A stretch of DNA of 64,000 nt from Tenacibaculum sp. MAR_2009_124 (GTDB taxonomy: Bacteria; Bacteroidota; Bacteroidia; Flavobacteriales; Flavobacteriaceae): contig NZ_FNSF01000001.1 in NCBI RefSeq assembly GCF_900105455.1, positions 67,001 to 131,000 on the forward strand, read 5' to 3'. The position numbers and the translations under genes are program-made. The notes under the pieces are model-generated. The model was not told the DNA's origin and ran no database searches. It worked only from the letters and a program-made list of their open reading frames with translations. Positions 44,001-56,000 of the stretch are shown piece after piece. Within the stretch, counting starts at the first letter, position 1; each line of letters starts with the position of its first letter.

Positions 44001-47000
44001 TTCTGTATGGCAGATGTTAAGTGGATTATTAAGTGGAGGACGCATAGCAATATATTCGGAAGAAGAACTTTTAGCCATTGATAATTTCCAAGATTCTTTA
44101 ACAAAAAATAATGTCAGTCATCTTCAGTTAGTACCATCGTATGTGGCTAGCTTACTAGAAAGTGATACTGTGGTACCTGGTTTATCCAATTTAGCGTACT
44201 TTTTGGTTACTGGAGAAGCGGCTACCAAATCGTTATTAGATAAATGGTTCTCGTTATATCCTAATGTTCCAGTTGTAAATGCGTATGGACCAGCGGAAGC
44301 TGCAGATGATATCACTCTTCATATCATGAATGAATCTCCAACAGGAGCCGTAGTTTCAATTGGGAAACCCGTAGCGAATATGGATATTTATGTGGTTGGT
44401 CAATTTGATAATTTATGTCCAATTGGTGTGGTAGGAGAATTATGGACAGCAGGAGTTGGTGTTGGTCGCGGATATTTGAATAGGAAAGAGCTTACCAAAG
44501 AAAAATTCATTGTAAATCCATTCAAATCAGAGGGTGGACGATTATATAAGACAGGTGATTTAGGTAGATGGTTGTCAGATGGAACCATTGAGTTTGTAGG
44601 TCGTTCGGATGATCAGGTTAAAATTCGAGGTTATCGTATTGAATTGGGAGAAGTAGAAAATGCGCTATCAATTGTTTCTGGAGTTCAAAATAGTTGTGTT
44701 TTAGCTAAAAAGGATGCGAATGGAATAAACCGCCTAGTAGGTTATGTGGTAATGAACGGTGAGTTTGATAAAGAAAGGATTCAAAATGATTTGTTGGAGA
44801 GCTTACCAGAATACATGGTTCCTAAATTATGGATTGAATTGAAAGAAATGCCATTAACGGCAAATGGAAAAATCGATAAGAAAGCTTTACCAGAGCTCGA
44901 CGGTTCTTTATTATCAACAACAACCTATATAGCTCCAAGAAATGAAGTAGAAGCAAGAATCGTTAGTATATGGCAGGAGTTGTTAAATGTTGAGAGAGTA
45001 GGGGTTCATGATAATTTCTTCGAGTTAGGTGGACATAGTTTATCTGTTGTTCAATTAATTTCTCAACTACAGAAAAATGATTTCCATATTTCAGTAAAAG
45101 ATATTTTCTCAAACCCGACAGTTGCATCAATGAGTGAGAAAGTGTCTTCGGGTGAAGAAGTATATCAAGTTCCGACAAATGGAATTACGAAAGATACAGA
45201 CTATATCGTTCCAGAAATGGTTCCATTAATAGATTTTGATCAAGAAGATATTGATGCAATTGTATCAAAGATTTCTGGAGGAGTTTCGAACATTGAAGAT
45301 ATTTATCCGTTATCACCACTGCAAGAAGGAATCTATTTCCATCATTTAATGAGTAATCAAGAAGAAGGAGATCCTTATGTAGTTCCCTATTTATTATCAT
45401 TTGAAGAAGAAGAAAAACGAACTTTATTTATAAAGGCCTTACAATTTGTAGTGAATCGTCACGATGTACTTCGTACTTGCATTATTAGTGAAGGCTTACC
45501 TAAACCTGTTCAGGTAGTAGAAAGAAAGGCCACACTTAAAATAGAGGATTTAGCTATAGATAAGAACAAAGATGTTTTAGCTGAATTACAAGAGTTAACC
45601 ACTACTGGAAGCTTATGGATGGATGTTACGAAAGCTCCCTTATTAGGATTGCAGAAAGCAGATGATCCAAAAAACAATGCCTATTATCTGAATTTATTAG
45701 GGCATCACTTGAATATGGATCACGTTGGAATGGAGATAATTGTTTCTGAGATTATGGCATATTTATCAGAAAAAGAAACTACGCTTCCAACTCCGTCTTC
45801 ATATAGAGATTTTATAGGTCATACGCTTCATCAACAAGCGACTAACGATAGTGAAAGCTATTTTACGAACTTATTAGGAGATATTGATACACCAACGTAT
45901 CCTTTGAACTTATCAGATACAAAAGTATCAGGAGCGTCAATTAAAGAATCTGTGGTTGTTTTACCAGAGGAGTTGAGTGCGGGTATCCGAAAAGTTAGTA
46001 CACATTTAGGAATGAGCCCAGCGGTAGTATTCCATGCTGCCTATGGATTAGTTGTAGGGAAATGTAGTAATATGGACTATGCTATCTTCGGATCTTTATT
46101 CTCAGGACGTTTACAAGGTTCGTCTGGAGCAGCAGATTCATTAGGGTTGTTTATTAATACTTTACCATTTTATATAGCTTTAGAAGGAAGTGTAACTGAA
46201 TATGTTAAAACAGTTAAAGAACGATTAACAAAATTACTGCCATACGAGCAAACACCATTATCGAGTATTCAAGGCTGGAGCGGAATTTCTAACGATGTTC
46301 CTTTATTTAGTGCCTTATTGAATTTCCGTCATACACCGTTGGAATCAGAAGAAGATTCTGGAACGAGTTTAGATTTAGGCATCAATGCTATTGGAGGAAG
46401 AGAATTAACGAATTATCCATTTACTTTAAGTGTTGATGATTATGGAGTAGATTTCGGATTAACCGCTCAAATAGATGGGAGTGTTGATGTAAATCGAGTT
46501 ATTGATTATATGCAAGAGGCCTTAGAACAGTTAGTACAAGGTTTAAATTCAGAGGAAACGATTGAAGTTCGTAATGCAGTTATCTTATCAAAAGAAGAAG
46601 AGGAGTTATTATTAGAAGATTTTAATACAACAACTGTTGATTACGGAACGGATCAAACTATTTTAAATCTGTTTTCAGATCAGGTAAAGCAATCACCGAA
46701 ACAAGTTGCTGTTGTTTATAAAGGAGAAGCATTAAGTTATAAAGAATTAGATCAACGTTCGAATCAAGTAGCGCGTTATTTACAAACTCAAGGAGTTCAA
46801 GCAGATGGATTGGTAGGAATTTGTATGACGCGTAGTTTGGAGATGATCGTAGGAATTTTAGGAGTTTTAAAATCAGGAGGAGCTTATGTTCCAATCGATC
46901 CTAATTACCCAAAAGAGCGTATCGAATATATCATAGAAGATACAGGAATTGAATTATTATTAAGTAATGAGAAGAGTCAAGATGCTTTAGACGACAAAGA

Positions 47001-50000
47001 AGGTTTTACAAGCATTGCTTTAGATACAGATTGGAATCAGATTTCAGAATATTCATCGAAAAAATTAAGTTATCAATCAATCTCACAAGAGAATCTGGCG
47101 TATGTAATTTATACTTCAGGAAGTACAGGAAAACCAAAAGGAGTGCTTATTGAACATGGCAATATGTTCAACTTGGTAAACTGGGCAACGGCAAACTTCA
47201 AGGATTCACTAGATTTAGGAATGCTAGCGAGCACTTCTATCAACTTTGATTTATCGATTTTTGAGATCTTTACTTCACTAGCCTCAGGAGCGAAGATTGA
47301 ATTAGTTGATAATTTATTATCATTAGTAGAAGAATCAGAAGTTTCTGTATCACTGATCAATACGGTACCAAGTGTTTTACAAGGAGTCTTAGAATCAGGA
47401 AAATTACCAGAAACAGTAAAAACGATTAACCTAGCAGGTGAGCCATTATTACCAAGTTTGGTCGATCGTATTTATGAAGAAAGTTCGGTAGAGTCTATTT
47501 ACGATTTATACGGACCATCAGAGGCTACGACTTATAGTACCTTTATCAAAAGAGAAATAAACGGAACTCAAACCATTGGACGTCCGATAGCCAATACTCA
47601 AATATATATTTTAAGTGAATCAAGTGAACTCCTACCAGTGGGTGTTGTAGGAGAATTATGTGTAGGAGGAAAAGGAGTAGCGAGAGGATATTTAAACCGA
47701 GAAGAATTAACGAATGAAAAATTCATTACGAATCCATTTAAGGAAGGAGAAAGAATCTATAAAACAGGCGATTTAGCCCGCTGGCTACCTGATGGAACGT
47801 TAGAATATGTAGGAAGAAAGGATTCACAAGTAAAGGTTCGTGGATACAGAATAGAATTAGGAGAGATTGAAACAGCTTTAGCAGCCATAACCAATATTCA
47901 AAACAGCTGTGTACTAGCCAAAGCAGATGTTACAGGAAGTAAACGATTGGTAGGATATGTAGTTGTAGATGGAGAGTTCGATAAAGAAAAAGTTCAAGCT
48001 GAATTAAAGAAGAGTCTACCGGAATATATGGTTCCATCTTTATGGGTTGAACTCGAAGAAATGCCATTAACGGCAAGTGGTAAATTAGACAGAAAAGCGT
48101 TACCAGAACTAGATGGATCATTATTATCAACTACAGCATATGTAGCACCAAGAAATGAGTTGGAATCTCAAATAGCTAGAATTTGGCAAGAGTTGTTAGG
48201 TGTTGAGAAAGCAGGGGTTTATGATAACTTCTTTGAATTAGGAGGGCATAGTTTATTAATTGTTCAATTAATATCACGTTTACAAAAGCTTGATTTATAC
48301 ATTGAGGTAAAAGATATTTTTGCCAATGCAACCATTGCTCAAATAGCAGAGAAATTAACATCAGATACAGAAAGATATCAAGTTCCAGCCAATGGAATTA
48401 CAGTGGATACAAAGACGATCACACCAGCAATGGTCCCATTGTTAGATTTTGCACAGGAAGATATTGATACCATCATTTCGAAGATTTCAGGAGGTGTTTC
48501 AAATATTGAAGACATCTATCCATTATCACCCTTACAAGAAGGAATCTATTTCCATTATTTAATGAGTGATAAAGAGCAAGGAGATACCTATGTACTATCA
48601 AACCTACTGTCTTTTAAAGACAAAGAGAAACGAGCTTTATTTATCGAGGCTTTACAATTTGTGGTAAACAGACATGATGTACTCAGAACTTGTGTAGTAA
48701 GTGAAGGTTTACCGAGTGCAGTTCAAGTAGTACAGCGAGAAGCAGCATTATCAGTAGAGGAATTAATTTTCGATGCAAAAACAGACGTTTTAACTGAATT
48801 AGAAGAGTTAACCGCTCCAGGAAATCAATGGATGGATGTATCGAAAGCTCCATTATTACAATTAAAATCGGCAGATGATAAGGGGCATGATCGTTACTAT
48901 TTGATTGTCAATCAGCATCACTTGGTACTGGATCATATTGGTTTAGAAAAAGTTGTTGAGGAGGTTCAATTATATCTATTAGGACATGAGGATAATCTTC
49001 CAACACCAGTATTGTATCGAGACTTTATTGGACATACATTACATGCGCAAGCAACCAACGATAGTGAGACTTATTTCCAAGGGGTATTAGGTGATATTGA
49101 AGAACCAACCTATCCATTTAATTTATCAGACACCAAGGTGAATGCCAATGCCATTAAAGTGGCAAATGTACTTTTACCAGATACATTGAATAAAGAACTT
49201 AGAGAAGTTAGCATCGAATTAGGAATGAGTCCAGCGGTATTATTCCATGCGGCTTATGGATTGGTAATCGGAAAGTGCAGTAACTCAGAATACGCTTTAT
49301 TCGGATCACTATTCTCAGGACGCTTGCAAGGAGCGTTAAACTCAGCAGATTCTCTAGGAATGTTTATCAATACCTTACCATTCTATGTTTCTTTAGAAGA
49401 TGATGTACTCAAATATATTCACCAGGTAAAGGGACGTTTACAAGATTTATTACCCTACGAGCAAACACCACTATCAAACATCCAAGGTTGGAGTGGTATC
49501 TCTACGGAGGTTTCTTTGTTTAGTGCCTTATTAAATTATCGCCACTCTCATTCAGCAGTAGAAGAGACTGAAGCAGGAGAAACGATTGATTTAGGAGTGG
49601 AGGTTCTAGGAGGAGATGAACGTACGAACTATCCATTTACCTTAAATGTTGATGATTTTGGAGAGAGCTTTGGTTTAACTGCTCAGATAGAACAAGGGAT
49701 TGATGCAGATCGTGTCTTAACGTATATGCAAGAAGCCTTAACAAGTTTATTAGAAGGATTAAAGGCAGAGAAAAAAGCACCAGTTACAAGTTTAGCTATA
49801 TTATCTGAAGAAGAAACTACAGAAATATTAGAAGTTTTCAATACTACAGAATTGGCATATCCATCAGATAAGTCAGTAGTAGAACTATTTGAAGCACAAG
49901 CTGAAAAAACACCAAACAAAGCAGCGATTTCATTTGAAGGAACTACATTAACGTATGAGGAACTAGATAAACGTTCAAATCAATTAGCACATTATTTACA

Positions 50001-53000
50001 AGCGCAAGGAATAGAGACGGATACGTTTGTAGGAATCTGTATGGATCGTAGTTTGGAGCTACTTATTTCGATTTTAGGAGTCTTAAAATCAGGCGGTGCT
50101 TATGTACCAATCGATCCAAGTTACCCAGAAGATCGAATCGAGTATATGTTAAGAGATGCAATGATTAATTTGGTATTGACAAGCGAAGCGAATACTGAAG
50201 TATTAAAAGATAGAGATAATGTATCAATCATTTCTTTAGACAAGCAGTGGAATGAACTAATTGCAACCTATTCAGAAAACAGTTTAAATACAACTATTTC
50301 ATCAAATGATTTAGCGTATGTGATCTACACTTCAGGAAGTACAGGACAGCCAAAAGGAGTTCAAATCGAACATAAAAACATTGTTAGTTTAAGTACGAGC
50401 TGTGATTATGTAGAGTTGAATTCAGATACGGTTTGGTTATCAACAGGATCGATTTCCTTTGATGCAACCACAATTGAATATTGGGGAACCTTACTTAATG
50501 GAGGAGAACTTGTTTTAACAACCAAAGACACTTTATTAGATACCGCAAGCTTTAAAGCATTATTACAAGAGAAAGAGGTAACTACATTATGGATGACTGC
50601 TTCATGGTTCCATGGAGTAGTAGAGGAAGATACGAGTGTTTTTGCTTCATTAAAACATTTACTAGTTGGAGGAGATGTAGTTCTGTTCAACTATACCAAT
50701 AAAATAAAAGAGTTATATCCAGATGTAACGATCATCAATGGATATGGACCGACAGAGAACACGACGTTCTCAACCACGTATACTATTGAAATCACCGAAG
50801 AAAATCTTCCAATCGGAAAACCAATAAAGAACAGAGTGGCTTATATCGTTAATTCAGCAATGAACTTGGTTCCTGTAGGAGTAGAAGGAGAATTAGTTGT
50901 AGGAGGAGCAGGAGTTGCTAGAGGATACTTAAACAATGAAGAACTCACCCAAGAGAAATTCATTTCAAGTCCATTTAAAGAAGGCGAAAGACTTTATAAA
51001 ACAGGCGACTTAGTAAAATGGCTTTCTGATGGGAACATTGAATTTGTAGGAAGAAAAGATGCTCAGGTTAAGATTCGAGGATATAGAATAGAATTAGGAG
51101 AGATAGAAAATAGTTTATCAAACTTAAGTTCAATCAGTCAATGTTGTGTGCTTGCAAAAGAAGCAGCAAACGGTACCAAACGTTTGGTAGGATATATAGT
51201 TTCAGAAAACACTTTTGACAAAGAAGCAATCCAAACAGAACTAAAAGAGCATTTACCAGATTATATGATTCCATCGATTTGGGTGGAAATGGAAGAGATG
51301 CCATTGACGAGCAATGGTAAATTAGACAGAAGATCTTTACCAGAGCCAGATAGTTCAGATTTATCAAGCAAAGATTATGTCGCTCCAAGAAATGAAACAG
51401 AAGAACAATTAGTTGCGATTTGGCAAGAATTGTTAGGTGTAGAACAAGTAGGAGTTTATGATGACTTCTTTGAATTAGGAGGACATAGTTTACTCGTTGT
51501 TCAATTAATCTCAAGAGTACAAAAGATAGGATTGAATATCACAGTAAAAGATATTTTCTCAGAACCTACCATTGCAGGGATTAGTAAAAATGTATCTTCA
51601 TCAGAATTGATGTACCAAGTTCCAGCTAATGGAATAACGGAAGGTATCGATAGTATCACACCAGAGATGGTTCCTTTATTAGATTTTGCCCAAGAAGATA
51701 TTGATACGGTTGTATCGAAAGCCCCAGGAGGGATATCGAACATTGAGGATATGTATCCATTATCACCCTTACAGGATGGAATCTATTTCCATTATTTAAT
51801 GAGTGATCAGGATCATGGAGATCCATATGTTTTACCAAGTTTATACTCATTCCCAAGTAAGGAAAAGAGAGCTTTATTTATAGAGGCGCTTCAGTTTGTC
51901 GTGAATCGTCATGATGTACTCAGAACCTGTGTTATCAGTGAAGGCTTACCACAGGCCGTTCAGATAGTTCTTAGAGAAGCTATATTGGAGGTAGAGGAGT
52001 TAGATGTAGTTTTACCAGAATTAGAATTATTAGCTGAGCCAGGTAAGCAACGAATGGATGTTTCAAAAGCACCATTATTGCAATTAAAATCAGCAGATGA
52101 TAAAGAGAATAATAACTACTATCTAATCATCAATCAACATCACTTAATTTTAGATCATGTTGGATTAGAGAAAATTGTAGCAGAAATCACTGCTTATTTA
52201 TCAAACAAAACAGAGAATCTTCCAACACCAGTTTTATATAGAGACTTTATCGGTCATACACTTCATGCGCAAGCAACCAATGATAGTGAAGTCTATTTTA
52301 CCAATTTATTCGAAGGAATAGAGACACCTACCTATCCATTTGGATTATCAGATATTCAAGGAACAGGAAGTGATATTAAAGAATTACAAACTGTTTTACC
52401 AGAGGAGTTAAGTGAGGCTATTCGAAAGATAAGTACTGGATTAGGAATGAGTCCGGCAGTAGTATTCCATGCAGCTTATGGACTAGTTGTAGGAAAATGT
52501 AGTAATAGTGATTATGCGTTATTTGGAACTTTATTCTCAGGACGTTTACAAGGAGCTTCAGGAGCAGCAGATTCGTTGGGGTTATTTATTAATACCTTAG
52601 GTTTCTTAGTAGAATTAAATGGAAGTGTAACTGATTATATTAAACAGGTTAAAGAGCGATTAGGAGACTTGTTACCCTATGAGCAAACACCACTTTCAAA
52701 CATTCAGAATTGGAGTGAGATTTCTAATGAAGTTCCATTGTTTAGTGCCTTATTAAATTATCGTCACTCATCAATACTAACAGAAGAAGAGGTTGATCAG
52801 GATACAGTTAATTTAGGAATAGAGATTGTTAGTGATCATGAGCGCACGAACTATCCGTTTTCATTAAATGTTGATGATTATGGAAAGGAATTCAAATTAA
52901 CGGCTCAGATTGATGGCAGTATTGATACCAAGCGCGTACTTGCTTTTATGGAAGAAGCTTTGGTACAACTTGTAGAAGGATTACACGCAGAAGAAACAGT

Positions 53001-56000
53001 ACCAGTTGCAGCTTTATCAATTTTAGCAGAGCAAGAAAAAGTACAAGTATTAGAGACTTTCAATAATACACAAGCTGACTATCCGTTAGATACAACGATA
53101 CTAGATCTTTTTTCAGAGCAGGTAAAGCAATCACCAAAACAAGTAGCTGTTGTTTATAAAGGAGAAGAATTGAGTTATAAAGAACTCGATCAACGTTCAA
53201 ATAAAGTAGCGAGATATTTACAAACTGAAGGAATTCGACCAGATGGATTGGTAGGAATTTGTATGACGCGTAGCTTGGAGATGATCGTAGGAATTTTAGG
53301 AGTTTTAAAATCAGGAGGAGCTTACGTTCCAATAGATCCTAATTACCCAAAAGAGCGTATCGAATATATTCTAGAAGACACCGGAATTGAATTACTACTA
53401 AGTAATGAGATGAGTCAAGGTGTTTTAGAAGACAAAGAAGGTTTTACAAGCATTGCTTTAGATACAGATTGGAATCAGATTTCAGAATATTCAACAAGAA
53501 AATTAAGCTATAAATCAATTTCACAAGAGAATCTGGCGTATGTAATTTATACCTCAGGAAGTACAGGAAAACCAAAAGGAGTACTTATTGAACATGGTAA
53601 TATGTTCAATTTAGTGAATTGGGCAATGGCAAACTTCAAGGATTCATTGGATTTAGGAATGCTGGCAAGTACTTCTATCAACTTTGATTTATCGATTTTT
53701 GAGATCTTTACTTCACTAGCCTCAGGAGCGAAGATTGAATTAGTTGATAATTTATTATCACTAGTTGAAGATTCAGAAGTTTCTGTTTCATTAATCAATA
53801 CGGTACCAAGTGTTTTACTAGGAGTCTTAGAATCAGGAAAATTACCAGAAACGATAAAAACAATCAACCTAGCAGGTGAGCCATTACTACCAAGTTTAGT
53901 AGATCGTATTTATGAAGAAAGCTCAGTAGAGTCTATTTATGATTTATATGGACCATCGGAGGCTACGACTTATAGTACCTTTATCAAAAGAGAAATCAAC
54001 GGAGCTCAAACTATTGGACGACCAATAACCAATACTCAAATATATATTTTAAGTGAATCGAGTGAACTCCTACCAGTGGGCGTTGTAGGAGAATTATGTG
54101 TAGGAGGAAAAGGAGTGGCGAGAGGATATTTAAACCGAGAAGAATTAACGAATGAAAAATTCATTACGAATCCATTTAAGGAAGGAGAAAGAATTTACAA
54201 GACAGGCGATTTAGCTCGTTGGTTACCTGATGGAACTTTAGAATATGTAGGAAGAAAGGATTCTCAAGTAAAAGTCAGAGGATATAGAATAGAATTAGGA
54301 GAGATTGAAACAGCTTTAGCAACCATAACCAATATTCAAAACAGTTGTGTACTGGCCAAAGCAGATGTTACAGGAAGCAAACGTTTAGTAGGATATGTAG
54401 TTGCAGAGGGAGAATTCGATAAAGAAAACGTTCAAGCCGAGTTAAAGGAGAGCTTACCAGAATACATGGTTCCATCTTTATGGGTTGAACTCGAAGAAAT
54501 GCCATTAACCGCTAGTGGTAAATTAGACAGAAAAGGATTACCAGAATTAGACGGCTCATTATTATCAAACAAAGAATATATAGCTCCAAGAACTGTAGTA
54601 GAAGAACAAATCGCTGAGATTTGGCAAGAGTTGTTAGGTGTTGAGAAAGTAGGGGTTTATGATAATTTCTTTGAATTAGGAGGTCATAGTTTACTCGTTG
54701 TTCAATTAATATCAAGATTACAGAAACTTGATTTATACATCGAGGTAAAAGATATTTTTGCCAATGCAACCATTGCAGAGATCGCAGAAAAGTTATCCTC
54801 AGAGACTCAAGTATATCAAGTACCTGAAAATGGAATTACTCCAGAGGTGGAGCATATTGTTCCAGCGATGGTTCCGTTATTGGATTTCAATCAAGAAGAT
54901 ATTGACACAGTCGTATCGAAAGTTTCTGGCGGTGTTTCGAATATTCAAGATATCTATCCATTATCACCGTTACAAGAAGGAATTCATTTTCATTATCTAA
55001 TGAGTAATGAGGAACAAGGGGATACTTATATTTTACCAAACGTACTATCATTCAATAATAAAGAAACCTGTGACTCTTTTGTAGAAGCTTTACAATTTGT
55101 AGTAAATCGTCATGATGTGTTGAGAACTTGTTTTATCAATAAAGATTTACCAAAAACGGTTCAGGTAGTGCAAAGAGAGGCAAAATTAAAAGTAGAAGAA
55201 ATAACTATTGATGCTTCAAAAGATTTGGGTGAAGAGTTAAAATTTCTCACGAATCCAGGGAATCAATGGATGGATATTTCTGAAGCTCCTTTATTAAAAT
55301 TAAAATCTATTTATGACGAGGAGAATGATACTTATTATTTGATAGTTAATCAACATCATTTAGTATTAGACCATTTAGGTTTAGAAAGAGTGATTATTGA
55401 GATAGAGCAATATTTATCAGGGAATAAAGAAAGTCTTCCAACACCAGTATTGTATCGTGATTTTATAGCTCATACATTGCATTCACAAGCAACGAATGAT
55501 GATGAAGGGTATTTCAAAGGACTGTTAGGTGATATTGAAGAACCAACTTATCCATTTAACTTAACAAATGTTTTAGGAAATGGTAGTAAGATCAAGGAAC
55601 TAGGAGTTATCTTACCAAAAGAGTTAAATAAAAGAATTCGAACTATTAGTACCGATTTAGGAATGAGTCCAGCGGTAGTATTCCATGCAGCTTATGGAAT
55701 TGTAGTTGGAAGGTGTAGTAACTCAGACTATGCATTATTCGGTTCATTATTCTCAGGTCGTTTACAAGGAGCTTCTGGAGCAGCAGAATCATTAGGATTG
55801 TTCATAAATACTTTACCGTTTTTAGCAAAGTTAGACGGAAACATTAACGAATATATTCAAAAGGTAAAGCAAGGATTGAACGAGTTATTACCTTATGAAC
55901 AAACACCATTATCTAATATTCAGAGTTGGAGCGATATCTCCAATGAAGTTCCATTATTTAGTGCTCTTTTAAATTATCGCCATTCGGAAGATCCGAGAGA

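Noticed and set aside
54758..55000. Plus-strand 80-codon frame inside subunit C
   Set aside because: Out-of-frame overlap with the T-C junction of modules 8/9; no sign of a separate gene.
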